Assembly (NCBI GenBank): GCA_039619475.1
Contig: CM077116.1
Location: forward strand, 171,955,863 to 172,019,862
From: Icerya purchasi
Lineage: Eukaryota > Arthropoda > Insecta > Hemiptera > Monophlebidae
DNA length: 64,000 nucleotides
Direction: 5' to 3'
Shown here one piece after another: positions 22,640 through 34,954 of the stretch. Numbering within the stretch: the first letter of the stretch is position 1; the number at the start of each line of letters is the position of its first letter. Position numbers and translations under genes: made by a program. Under the pieces are notes generated by a model, which saw only the letters and a list, made by a program, of their open reading frames with translations, made no database searches and was not told the DNA's origin.

Positions 22640-23770
22640 TCAAAATTCCTGTCTTCGTCTTTGTCTAGGTGCCTGTAAATCTGCTCTAATTCCTGCCAGC
22701 CTCTCGAATCAAAATCACTCCCTTCGTTTATCCGCAGATTAAACGTCTTCCATCTTTTTCCTCTAGGATTGTAGCTGCTTCCTGTTCAGTTTTTCGCAAC
22801 TGGCGTTTTTACTTACAACAGAATTCCAATTTTATCATTAATTTCTGTTCGTTTTACTGATTTTTCTCCTTATATTTTTTCCTATAACAAATATGCACAC
22901 TTTTCCCTTAATTGTTTCAGTTTCTTACATCCTCCTAATGTGTACTTCATATGTCTAGTTCTGTTAAATTCCTTCTCCATTTCATAGTTAGATCTGAATT
23001 TCATGTGGTTTCAAAATTCTTTATATTCCAATCATGCCGTTATTTTTATTGATAGGTCTAAAAGGGCTGGCGAGGTTGGTGCCTCCTTTGTTTTTCCTTC
23101 TCACAACTACTCCGAATTCTTTAAACTTTCTTTCTGCTGCTCTATATTTATTGCTGAATTTGCTAACCATACTTCATGTAATTCTTTTTATCCCTCCTTC
23201 TGCTTTCCTTTACGATAAATTCCTTTTAATAACGGACTTTGAAAATGTTTTGCAGACGATTTCTTCTCCCTTAACCACTGCCCTCTTTTGAACAACTTTT
23301 CGTTCTTCTTTTTCGCAATCTAATTTACAAATTATTCCGGTTACGTTCCATTCAAATAGGTCTACTGTGAATTATTCTTAGTTATGTTGAAATTGAGGGG
23401 AATCAGCTGGCTGATTCTTTGATTTTCTGTTCAACACTTCTTTCACCTGTTAGTTTGACAAGTTTCTTTTTCTCTGTGGTTCCCTCATCACCGCTATATA
23501 TTGTTGGTCATAGCTTTTTCTCTTGGTTACTTTTTTATTTTCCCTCGTGTCTTCCTCGATGTGAAACCGGACGATTCATTTTTTCTATCAGATGTCAATC
23601 ACGTTTTCTTCGAATGTTCCCTACTTTACTCGGAACGTTCTCTCTTCTATTCTCAACTTTTGGATCTTGTGATCTTTGTACTCCATATAATGCCTCCGTT
23701 CTACCTTCCTTCACTCACTTTCACACATTTTTAATTTCTGATTTCGAAGAATACTACCTCAGCTGGGGTT
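22640..23770 (+). pseudogene. I/R1-like non-LTR retrotransposon ORF2 relic (RNase H and C-terminus)
   Basis: Pyrimidine-rich, frameshifted remnant. The first part (22640-22800) reads NSCLRLCLGACKSAL, the helix that follows the RT in I- and R1-like elements. An RNase H domain lies at 23025-23280: HAVIFIDRSKRAGEVGASFV (first Asp, where active copies have TDGSK), SIFIAEF (Glu), then after a +1 frame change KFLLITDFENVLQTISSPL (last Asp). The tail at about 23590-23680 gives DVNHVFFECSLLYSERSLFY, the conserved segment after the C-terminal zinc finger. No RT or endonuclease remains. It lies in the long intron of the FAM89-like gene, antisense to it. The 173-residue ORF at 23419-23940 is mostly a shadow frame of this relic. 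Confidence 0.72.
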
Positions 23771-26559
23771 GTGACTATTTATTGTTGAAAAGCCTCGAGA
23801 TTTTCGACTTCCTTTCCGTTTGCGTCAGACTTTTTGCATCTGCCATCATTATAGTCTCCTCGATCGACTTTGTTCCTTTCTTAATGTTACGTTTTTGTCA
23901 CCTTTTCCTTTCGATGTTTTTCCCCCTCTATTACAAATGAAGCGCAATTCACTGTGCCGATACTGTTTAGTTTTTCATAACTCGGCGGCAAACTCCGGCG
24001 GAATATTCTCCTAATAGTTCGCCTTCCAATATTGTGGCATGTTTTTGTCCTGGCCGGTACATTATCGACAGCGGTAGAATGAAAATTCATAATGTTCCAA
24101 ACGATACGGAGGGATGTTCCCGGAGAAACGTGAAGGAGGAGATAATACAGAGCCATGCGCTATACACGAATGCCCTTTAAATAGCTGTAATAACGTAAAG
24201 CCCGCACGTACAAGCATACGGCTTTGTCGCGTAATCGCAAAATTGCACGCAGATCAAAAATTGTATCAAGTTTGTAATTTTTTTGGGGGGGGGGGGGGAT
24301 TTCTATTTCTTCGGTTTCATCGATTAATAATTGTCCGAAACCCACGTGAAAAAAGGATATTTTATGAAACTAAAAAAAAAAACAAACTATAAAATAAGTC
24401 AATGGATGATGAACATAGATGGTTGACTATTGAAAGATAAGAATTAGATTCGACCCGCTGGTATACACTAAATTCGTTACGCACGAAGTAGAAAAAGAAA
24501 AAAAAAAACAAAAAACGAATAAATATGCACAGGAAAATGACGTTGGCAGATCTCGGCAATCAATTATGCAATTTTTGTGGAATTCCGTTACTTCTTTGCA
24601 ATTCCGGCAAAAGTTACCATTTTGCCCTTGCATGATTCAGATTAGTGCTACAAATGAGAGCCCCTTAAACATATTTCGAAGTCGAATTCGGCGAGCGTTT
24701 AAAATTGATCAGAGTAGAAGAACTTACACGTTCGTACATAAAATGTACCATCCGGATTATCACGACGATTGGTATCAGGCCCGACTTTTATACCTGTAGA
24801 CAAATACATGCGCGTAAAGCACTTTACCGTGTATTTAGGAAGCAATCGTTTTCAAGCGATCCAAGAATGTATATAAACTGATAAGTGTCACCTTTTATTT
24901 TCGACTTTTTTAATGTTTCTTCTTAAACAAATAACAGTGCTCTGAATTTTTGTCAGCAAAATAGCGGATGAAATACGTAACGGAAAGAGGAAAGGTGAAA
25001 AAGAAATGCACGACAGGTTGATAAACTATAAGACGGATAAAGAGATGGAATAGAAATGGATAGGAGAAAGGGTGGAAGGGTATTTTGAGTGGCGGGCGAT
25101 GGGGACAAACTGAAAAATTAGTGTACTTAGCGATCAAATATATTTAGCTGTTAAAACGGCGAGCCACGTTTAGTATGCGCTATAGCGTTATTTTTCTCTC
25201 TCTCCCACGATCAAACTTTCAAATTAAATTTTAGTTCAGTCACTGATCATAAAACAGATCACGAGGGTCGAGTGGTTGAGTTCATTTACGACGTATAAGT
25301 TATTATTCCAAAATCACATTATTACAAATCATTTCTTTAAGCATCAGTTGGTAAAATTTGTTTGGAATCAATTCCAAAAAACAAGCATCAACATATTGCA
25401 CAATGAGGTTATTGTAACGCAGTATGGACATACTTTTAAATTTCCAATTAGCTATCGAAGATTGTATTTTTTCAGTCAGGAAGCCGAATACATCGTAAAT
25501 AGTCACGCGTTTTAAAAAAAAAGCTGGCATATAACGGGCTTATCAACGTGCTTTCTGAACTGCTTATATTGAACATACTGTGTTGTTATTTGCGTTGAAA
25601 TTTTTTTATCGCTATAGCCAGTTCGTTTTTTTTTTTTTTTTTTAACTGAAAACCGAATAATGTTCTTTATCGCTAACATGTCGCAATAGTCATTAAAGGT
25701 TTGAGGGCTAACAAAATAACTTTTTTTTTGAACGATTCGACAAGCCGGACAGTACACGTAGGGAATTTAGCTGCAATTTATTAATCATCTGTTTGAACTG
25801 TTCAAACTCTGATCTCGGTACACTATCGTTCTTTTATGTCTCAGTTGCACAGCTCGATTCCGCGGGTTGTGACTCTGCTTCGAATCGTATTTGCCTCTGA
25901 ACAAATACAGGTAGTAGTACAGATTGCGATTTTGCATGAAGGCAACGTGAATGCGCATATAAGACCACACTTGAATAATGCAAATGTTTGATTCTCAACC
26001 GCTATACTAATGTGTGGTGCAATGCACCGACCTTGACGCACCCTTCGTCCACGCGACTACTGAGATTATTTGTAAGATTTTTACCCGCTGACGGCGTCAA
26101 ACAAATCAGGACTTGCATTTAGTAGTCGTCTACCTATAGTGCGGAATTGGTCATTTTTGTAATTAAGGTAATTTCTCAATCGAAGTTGGCGTAACGATTA
26201 TGTACTTTGGAGTAATTATAATTAATAATTACGACGCGTAATTACGAAGTAAGTAGTAATCGGGGGTTTATCGAATTATTCTTCATCGAGAATAATCAGT
26301 ACGGACGATTATACGAATACCGAGTGTAACTTTAATATCGAATATGCGCGCGATGACGCTTTAATCTTTCAATAATATGCGTATAATAACAAACGTATAA
26401 TCGGCAAGGTAGTATAGAAACGATAAAAATATTGAATTAAAAAATACGCAATAATTTACGATTGACTCGTTTATTTCGAAATTCGGAACAAAGAACACAA
26501 TTAAAATTTGGTTTAAGACAGTATCGGAACAACCGTTTGCTCTGGACGTCAAAAATCGC
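23771..26559. other. Intronic sequence, no gene seen
   Basis: AT-rich DNA with G-run (24284-24298) and T-run tracts. Many short ORFs on both strands were inspected; none has recognisable motifs or domain order. Confidence 0.45.
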
Positions 26560-27905
26560 AAAAGAACCTTAACGAATATATAATATGGAATTTAAAATTA
26601 CCTCTAAATCAGCTTCAAAGTGTGCAACATAAGTCAAAAACTCTTTCATAAAATTAAAAAAATTTTATAAACACCCCTTTTGGGGCAAGAAATAGCAAGT
26701 ATTCGTAATCGTCTGGGTAAAGAAGTTGAAGATGCCGAAACATATCTCAACACGAACATACATATGTAAAAGCGTGCATTAGAAGAAGAGTAGAAAAGTC
26801 CAGAATTTGGAAAAACACTGTCCTCGCCCCCTATCTTTTTACGGAATCGTGTAATATATCCATAGAAATACCGCTATTTGAAAGAAACAAAACTGTATTT
26901 CGTTTCCTTAACGAAACTTTCAATTTCTAAAATTTGCAGCACGAGTATTATAGTTAAACATTTTAAACTATTTTATAAATACGCGTATTACTCGATATTG
27001 TTCTAGTTTGAAACATTCGGATTCCGAACAAGTTCCACTGGATACCGGAAATACCATATTTGAAAAAAAAAAAAATTCTTAGGCGTGTGGTATATCTATG
27101 GAAAGCTCGCTAACTGCTAATAACAAAAATCAACGAAACTTTCGAACTTAACTACAAGTTCGAAAAATCGCAAAAAAAAAAAACACTAGTCTTCCGTCCC
27201 ATTGCGGGTTCAGTATTATAGTTAAGGACTTCGAACACTGGTTTATAAATACACGCATTCTTCGATTTGCAACATTCGGATTTCAAGGTTCGAAATTGAA
27301 TTCTTGAGGCGCCGAGAACCCGAACAATTGGGAAAAAACATTGCTTTTCGCTATTTGGGGACAATTAAACTGTTTTTTTTTTTTTTTTTTTTTTTTTAAT
27401 CGAAAAGTACGAAATTAGCTTTTGCGATGCGAGATTTCGAACCAGCTTATAAGGGCACATTGACGGATATTTCCTCTAGTTCCGAGCATTCGAATTTTCA
27501 ACTTCATAAATGAATTCGGAAAAATCGGTTTTAATGTGCACATTCGTTATTTGACGATTGTTTTTTAATTTTAGTTGGTAATATATTTCTTTTTAATTTT
27601 GTTTTTTTTTAAATAAATTAAACTCATTGTATTACGATAATCAGTTTTTTCATCGAAAGTTAATAATCAAATGCAGAGATTGTCAAGCCAAACTTCGATT
27701 CCCCTCTAAGAAAGCTTCCTCGGTTTTGAAAGATTTTGAAAAAGAGCAATAATTACAAAAATGTTTAAGCGCTTATAAGTGGAATGCGCTCGGTGAAAAA
27801 TTTATACCACATTACGAATTAAGAATTGTATATAAAACTATGGCTATCTGTAACATAACATGCGGAATCCTCAGCGTATGAAACACATGCTTGACTGACC
27901 GTGTT
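26560..27905 (+). repeat. Satellite-bearing composite repeat, copy B
   Basis: Diverged copy of the family at 42.7-44.3 kb. The left part (26585-26700) matches the unique head (TCAAAAACTCTTTCATAAAATT). About three to four degenerate monomers follow, each with a GCTATTTG-like or TCGCTAACTG-like motif, 'AACGAAACTTTCAA' and a 'TAGTTTGAAACATTCGGAT'-like motif, spaced 200-280 bases. It ends with the shared tail GCGGAATCCTCAGCGTATGA at 27862-27881. Not coding. Confidence 0.65.
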
Positions 27906-30900
27906 TTAAAAATGAAAATTTGTTATTTTTCGCGATTTTAGTATAATAGTATACGACACGCAACATTGTTATATTAAAAGAGAGTCTATTATTATTCGGA
28001 TATTTAAATATTCAAGTGTTATTGCATTCGTGTAATCGTTCGTCAATGAGTACCTGCAATCATCTCTCGATAAAGAGTACCTAATTCTCTCGACAAACTC
28101 AACTACTTCGTGATTATGCAATTATAATTATCATCAACTATGATTACCACTAGATTACAATAGTCACAATTACCGTTTTCGTAATTGATCCGAAAGTGTA
28201 ATTGATTATGCTTAATTCTGGTTTAGAACAGAGATTGCATTCTTGTAATCGCAATTAATCGCAAAATGCCCCAAAAAAATCTAGTTACACCGTTTGTGCG
28301 GGCAAACGTAAACTTTTTTTTATAATTCTATTCGATCGTTGATTATAGTGTTGGAAAGTTTACAAAAGTTAGAATATTGTTGAGAATTTTATAAACTCAT
28401 CGCGTGTGACATCGCACTGTAAAGTTGTTGTTTCTCTGATCGCTATATCGGTAAAAATTTTATCATTTGCAAACGAACTTATCACGCGAAAAATTTTTCT
28501 CCTCAGTGAACTAGGTAGAAGAGGTGCACATTTAAACCGACAATGTTTATATAAGATGTAGCCAACTGATAGAGGCCACGTAAGCTAAAGAATAATAGAA
28601 GACCCGGAGTTGCCGGTAATCAGCTGGTTATTTTTCCGTTATTATGGCCTTATAAAACGCGAAATTAAGGCTTAACTTATACGGACCGCTTTTCGACTAC
28701 AGCAGAACCACAGCAGCAGTGGCCGATCGTGAGTAATACTATTTGGAACATAGAAATGATGGGAAAAAACGCAATACTACCCAGACGGATCTTAGCTCTA
28801 ACGGCAGTCGCAACGTGTGGCTCTTCAAACGACCACAAAATTGTGATCGAAAAGTGGTCCGCGTGTGTTTAACGTCGTGTCAGGCTTAATAAACTTTTCT
28901 TGTTGACGATTTGAGAATGAATGGACACTTATACAGGTTGAAATAAAACTTTATTAATTAATATACGTCGTATCAGGTATTTCCGGAGATTTTTTTAATA
29001 AATCATGTTTTACCACATGTTTTGGTGCAATAATTTTCTTGGTACAAGCGACATTTTTGATTTTCGATTCAATCAGATATTGATAATATGAAAAAGGTGG
29101 ATTGGCAGAAATGATGGAGAACAAAAGGACGGGATATAAGGGGTGCGTAATAAAGGCTTATAAACAATTTCAGAACTGGCAAGGTAGTCTTCTTTTAAAA
29201 GCCTGATTACCGTGGATAACACGATCTTATATGAACGTTAGTGAAAGTAGAAATTTTGCTGATTTTGTAATACACCGTAATAACGCGATTAAATTTTAAT
29301 TTTTCTTTTTTTTTTTTTTGATAAATTGCTCCGATAACTGGACTTTTTAAAGTAACAATTAATATTCTGCGCTACCGAACAGTCGACTTCGCACTGCCTC
29401 GCTAGATTTTCAGGTTTATTACAGTTGAAATGCGTAGCTTTAAATTTTTAAAAATGATTTTGAAATTTTTGAAATTTCGAAAACAATTTTCAGCGTGATC
29501 AAAAAAGTAAACACGGAGGCTTGACGGGACTAAGTAATCATAGCGAAGAAACTGATGGGCACAGTTGTAGTTATAGTTGAAATTAATAACGAACACAAGT
29601 TGCAGGGGAGCGAAAATGACTAGAGATATTTAACAATTTATTTTGTAACACTGTTTTACAACACGAACCATGTTTGCGGCTGTTAGGAATGGACGAACTA
29701 AAAATCATCGAGAGGACTAAATATAGACTTTTAAAAGTAATTGCGGCAACGAGAAAGATGTTAGAACACGCTGTAAGACCGGTCGTGAAATACCTGAATG
29801 GCGAATGATGAATAATAGTTAATTTTTTACCGTCTAAAGTTCAGAATTTACTGTGAAAAATTACGCAGCCAACGCATGCTAGCACGTGTTCGTGTACTTC
29901 ACAATGTGATGATATTAGCGCGTCTGGTGATGAAAGCCGATTAATAGTCATCCCCACAAATACACATGTGACCAGCAAGAAGACGCACATTATTGCGAGA
30001 ATGATTCAAGAACAGTTTTCAAACTGGTTTTATTAGCTAGCATTTCGGTGCATCAAGAGAATCGTTCTGAACGACACAGTGTTTCTACGATGTATCTTGA
30101 GAGAATTTTTTTTAGCTAATAATCATTTAGCTCGTATTTACCAAGAAACTCCCGATGACTGCAACTTTCGCACGTTGCTCAATCTGGCGAACAATTTAAA
30201 ATCCGCAAAAAATCTTTCAAGCACATTTGATTTATTCGACAACGTAGCCGTTTATCCGTTTAAAAAGTTTCCTAGCGTAATTTTTTCCGGAGACAAATGT
30301 TCGCTGATTAGAAAGCGCGAAAAAAAAGAAAGAGATTAGAAATAGACCGGCCACGGTGGGCCGGGGGAGTCTATAGGTCTATCGTTTTTCAAGTATTTCA
30401 ATACGCACTCACAGAAATGACGAGAAAAAAATACCAACTGATGATCTTTCATGGTCAGCGAAATTTAGCGACTTTGTTTCAGTTCGAATTTATTATAGAC
30501 GCTTAATATATTTTATCCTTAGATTTAAATATAAGCTTCTTCGTATTGAAATGTTATTTTTAAATGGAAACATAAGAACCGTGAAAAATACGTTCTACGT
30601 ATAAATTAAAAGTAAAATTAAAAATCGATTAAATATCGGTCGATACTCTTCTATTTAATAATCTGTAAAGAAATCGGTGCTTCATTGTTGTCGCGACTAT
30701 CTAACTCGAATGTCGACTGAGGTATATCAACCACATGTAATTGATCAGAGTCGCAGGTTTATCAGAATGGTGTATGCAGTGAGAAGAATTACCAACCAAT
30801 TTCGTTCTATTTTCTATGTCCCGATGGACATTTACATCTCTAACTGGACACTAACCATGTGGCCTAGGCAATCATGCCATTACTATCCAGTTGTACACTT

Positions 30901-31177
30901 ATAATTCACAAATTCTCGTTCAAAAAGGTTCCTTCTCCTACCAGATTATCATATATACGTCATTATTCTATCACTGTACTCACAATCTTCTTCTAGTGAA
31001 ACGTATTAGACATTGCAACCCTTTCCGTAATCTCTTTCCCTTTTTCCCATCCTTACACAGTTTTTAAGCGAAATATAGTTTTAATTAATTATATGTAGAA
31101 TAATGAACTATTACTGCTATTAACACACCATACTTTTGATCTTTGTTACGGTGCATAGTATGGGTGGCATTTATGGT
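27906..31177. other. Intronic sequence, no confident gene
   Basis: AT-rich intron DNA. A TATA-box-like element with a short GC-richer segment ending in a splice-donor-like GTGAGT occurs at 28651-28734 and is described separately. The ORFs at 30079-30339 and 30677-30904 resemble nothing recognised. Confidence 0.45.
28651..28734 (+). promoter_or_regulatory. Possible TATA promoter with short noncoding first exon
   Basis: TATAAAACGC at 28651-28660 is followed about 30 bases later by a possible start region and a GC-richer stretch containing repeated CAGCAG (28701-28720), ending in GATC|GTGAGT, a consensus splice donor with GT at 28729-28730. There is no ATG between TATA box and donor, so any exon would be 5' UTR. 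It is on the strand opposite to the gene whose intron contains it. Evidence is from spacing alone. Confidence 0.2.
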
Positions 31178-31995
31178 AAATATTTTTTTTTCTTTTTTCT
31201 TTTTTCTTTTTTTGTGGGCGCGCCCGCGGCATTGACCCAACAACAGGAAAAACTAAGCTAAAGAACTAAATAACTAGGCGGTCCGAATTGGACGCAACAA
31301 AGGACAGCAGTGTGGACACCACAGAAGATGAAGGAAAGGAGAGGATAAAGGAAGAGTTATAGGAAGTAGGGAGACCTAATGACAAGAGCTGACTGTATAA
31401 AATAGAGCGTAGGATTACAATCGTGAAGAGAACGATAAGGAGAAGGCGACAGAGCAAATCGAAAGTGAGAGCAGGGGAGAAGAGAATGATTGATCCGGGG
31501 ACGAATCAGGGAGACAATAGAAGAGCGACGACCCAAAAGAATAGAATGGAACCAAGACATGGAACGAGGAATCGGCTGAATAAAACGATAATACGAATTA
31601 CGATTATAAAATAGAGAGGGATAAATATCCCGCCAAAGTCTGGCGTGACTGGAGGTGGATAAGGAAAGGATATCTGAAGAAGGGAAATGGTTGAGGAATG
31701 AATCAAGGCGACATCGGCTACGTCATTGCCATAAATTCCGGAATGACACTGGGGACCTATAAAAAATCAATAAGAATAGAGCGGGTTGACTGCAGAGTGG
31801 AGGTAAGAGAACGAATTGAGAGAATAATACTATCAGAGGAATGTGAAGGAGGAGCGCCTTTAGGGTCCGAAATAATGAGGAATTGGGAAAGATCGCTTAA
31901 AGAGGAAATAAAAGAGATAGCCTGAAGGGTGGCGATCGACTCGGGAGAAAAAATAGTGCCATTAAAAAATAAACGAAAACAAACAAACAAAAAAA
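31178..31995 (-). pseudogene. 5'-truncated I/R1-like non-LTR retrotransposon (RNase H to 3' tail)
   Basis: Minus-strand relic. It begins in RNase H (from about 31965): TIFSPESIATLQAISFI holds the conserved Glu helix, FLIISDPKG is a decayed 'ITDSxS' Asp motif, and IDFL-VPSVIPEFMAMT is the 'FxWIPSHIGIPGNExAD' stretch. After frame changes the C-terminal region reads RRSSIVSLIRPRINHSLLP and SPSPYRSLHDCNPTLYFIQ, typical of I- or R1-like elements. The reading ends near 31266 and a short GC-rich 3' segment leads to an A-rich tail with regular G interruptions (31178-31215, T-rich on the plus strand), as expected for the 3' end. The plus strand is strikingly purine-rich. The 5' truncation is typical of aborted reverse transcription. 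Several stops; not functional. Confidence 0.75.
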
Positions 31996-32074
31996 AAAAA
32001 ACAAAAACGAAATTTAAAAGAGAAGACTGACTGACTGGTTTTATTAAATAACAAAAAATAAAAAAAAAACAAGT

Positions 32075-32750
32075 TCAGTCAAGCATAATGTTTCATGCGC
32101 TGAGGATTCCATATAAGTTAAAGATAATTATAATTTACATTTACGTAATACAAAATTCAAATCTGATTTTTCGCAGCAAGAAGAGCCCGACAAATAGCGA
32201 TTTTACCAACGATATATCACATGCCAAAAAAAACAAATATTTTTTTCAAAACTTTCGAGCTTTTGGCGTCCCAAGAGCCTGAACATAAAGTTGTAAGCTG
32301 GGCTATATTTTTCCTATAAAGTGGTACTTGATGCATATATTTGAGATACGTTTTGTTTTCCTCAACTTGGTTACTCGGGGGTTAAATAATTTTTTAGCTG
32401 CAATTTTTTTGATTTTATAAAAGGGTTTCTGAATTTTGTTTTGTATTTTGAATTTCACTTTTAAAGGGTTATTTGGTGATGAGTAATGAATTGTTCAAGG
32501 GTGATTTTTGAGGTCGTTTTAAATTCCATATTATATATTCTTGGTTTTTTTTTGTTTTTTTTTTTTGTCGCCTAGAGTAATCGGAAAGTTATAGATTATC
32601 ATAGGTAGAAGTTTAATTGCAATTTATGATCTAATTTTAAAGTTTATAAGTAAAACCGTTCGTGAGTTATTGATTTTTATTTGATATTTTTGTCGTTTCC
32701 GAACTATCTTATTAGGATTCCGTACATTATATGCGTACGGAATCCTAAAA
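32075..32750 (-). repeat. Satellite-bearing composite repeat, copy C (inverted)
   Basis: Runs on the minus strand relative to the copies at 8.4 and 42.7 kb. Its tail is at the left (ATTCC and the CATGAAACATTATGCTTGAC complement, about 32078-32112), then one monomer with CAAATAGCGATTTTACCAAC (32195-32214), then the head region (32390-32700) matching 42750-43010 in reverse. The outer edge is a perfect 14-bp-stem hairpin (32712-32748). The 64-residue ORF here is not a gene. Confidence 0.7.
32712..32748. repeat. Perfect 14-bp inverted repeat at the edge of copy C
   Basis: TTAGGATTCCGTAC (32712-32725) and GTACGGAATCCTAA (32735-32748) are exact reverse complements around a 9-base loop. In the copy at 42.7 kb only one arm is kept (42737-42749), as if the hairpin had been deleted between its arms. 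Confidence 0.85.
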
Positions 32751-33980
32751 AATCAGCGAAATACACTGGCGGGCTTATCACAATTCCACGCACCATTTAC
32801 AACAAACGTTTAAATTGGTTGGGTCAAACTTCCAGTTTAAATAACACGATTTTACTTTTATTACAACAATTGGTCGCCCGTTTTTAGATTCAAATGATAT
32901 AATATTTGAATGTTCACATTTAGTTGACAAATAAGTGGAGTCAAGATAATAAATGGTTAGTAGATTGTTGTTACTTTCTTCGGATACTTAATTTTTTCTT
33001 TTGTTGTATCGTTGTTTTTTTAACAGATTTTCCCGGCGATTCAAACTGCTCTTTTTTTTGTCTTGCGTGCGTGTGCGGTCGCGTATTATATTGCTATGGG
33101 TTACATTGTTTCCGACCAACCGACAATGGACGCATTAAAATAGAAGATAAATATAGTGTTAGCCGTAACACACACACACACATATATGGGAATATATATA
33201 TATATATATATTCAATTGAAGTTGTAATGGAAATTAACCGTAAATTATTTTATTTTCTTTTAAGAATTTAATCTTTTATAAGTATTACAGAACCATCATT
33301 CGCGGGCTCTTGGGGAGTCCTCTACATGGCGAAGTCCGAAGTATTGAGTTTATATATATATATATATATACACCATACACACTCTAAGAGCTTTGTTTGG
33401 AGGGCGTAAAATTCATAAATGCTATTTAAAAATATAAACTTTTTTCTAATTAGCCGTTTCAGTATTGTAATCTGTGCACTTGAATTATTTACCAACACAA
33501 AAATTAAAAAAAAAAAAAAAAGTATTTATTGTACAATTTATTAAAAAAACAAAATTAAACAATTAAAATCATTTACGAATTTAAAGTTACCAGACATAAC
33601 TAGTAGATCTTCTGGCCAAAACCGAACCTTTGTAGGAAATTAAAAGAACTAAAATTATAATTGATTCGAAACTTTGATTAAAAACTAATCCTGTATTTCA
33701 AAATTTTCTAAAAACGTTGGTGAATGAGACACTCTCGATTTGTCCATATTAGCACGCCCCTACAAGCATTGATCAGTAGCGAATCTTGATTTTTTACGAG
33801 TAATTCTCTGAGGCAGAAATTGTTGAAATGGAATTAACTCGATGTACAATCGTGCGTACTTTTACACAAACAAAAACAAATTAAGAAGCTACTTTCTTTT
33901 TTGTTTTTCAATTTAAAAAAATAAAAAGTAAAATTGAAGCAAGAAATAACCGCTGTAGTCAAAAACAATACTTTCTTGTA
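32751..33980. other. Intronic sequence, microsatellites, no gene seen
   Basis: Contains CA/AT microsatellites (33171-33211 and 33352-33371). The 115-residue ORF at 32924-33271 is hydrophobic because of T-rich composition and runs through the microsatellite; it does not look like a real gene. Confidence 0.5.
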
Positions 33981-34954
33981 CTAGTGTGTGAGGGGAGGGG
34001 ACTTCGCCCCCAAGCCCCGAAGTCACAAACATTAAAAATAAACAAGTATTTTTTAACGGGTAAATCATAAAATGTATAAAGTATATGCGTGATAAACTAG
34101 TACAGCTGCAACCTTTTAGGGGAAGTACCCCTTTCTAACCAAAAAGGGAATAACACAACTAGATACCAAGATGGTCCCTACCTGCAAAATTTCAATCTTC
34201 TACGACCAGCCGTTTCTGAGTTCCGCGTGATAAACACATACATACGTACAGACGTCACGAATAAACGACTTAGAATGGATCTAGGGATGGTTAAAATAGA
34301 TATTTTTGTTGAAACGTGATTCAAAATATTCCAAAAATACAGTACTTCTCTTTTTCCGTATAAGGAAGTAATCAGGGTTGGCCAAAATGGATATATCCAT
34401 TTAAGGGGTTATATCTGTTGAAATTTTTTTTTTCATCTTTTTTTTTTATTGGCTTAATTTACGCCAAGACATCCATAGATTTATAATCAATAACGTCCAA
34501 GCATGAAAACAGATTGTGCGGTCGGGGGACCCCGGTCAGTAACGAAGTTCCTTACGCTATTTTTTCAACTCTAAACGTCATTTCATATGTAGATTTCTAT
34601 TGATTCTATTAGTGTATTTTCGTCACGCCAAAAACCGTTATCCTCCTTCATTCAACTCTCTCGCTTTCTTTTATTTGTATATTTTATTTTTTATCATTTT
34701 TTCAATGTAAAAATGTAAAGTAAGGATTTAAATCAAAAAATTTCATTTAATAAATTAAATATAAAATGGTGAATTATAAATTATATAAAATAATGACGTA
34801 ATATAAATCCCGTATGAATTAAAACAAAAACAAAAAACAAGTTTAAATAAAATTTACACGTGTTTAGAATTGAGGTTATACAGCTGACCACGCACAATTC
34901 TTGCTACCCGAATCTCGACACTCGCACGCACACATACACATACCCATGTATAAT

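Noticed and set aside
23419..23940. 173-residue open frame
   Set aside because: Long because of pyrimidine-rich composition. The real homology (DVNHVFFEC) is in another frame of a non-LTR relic.
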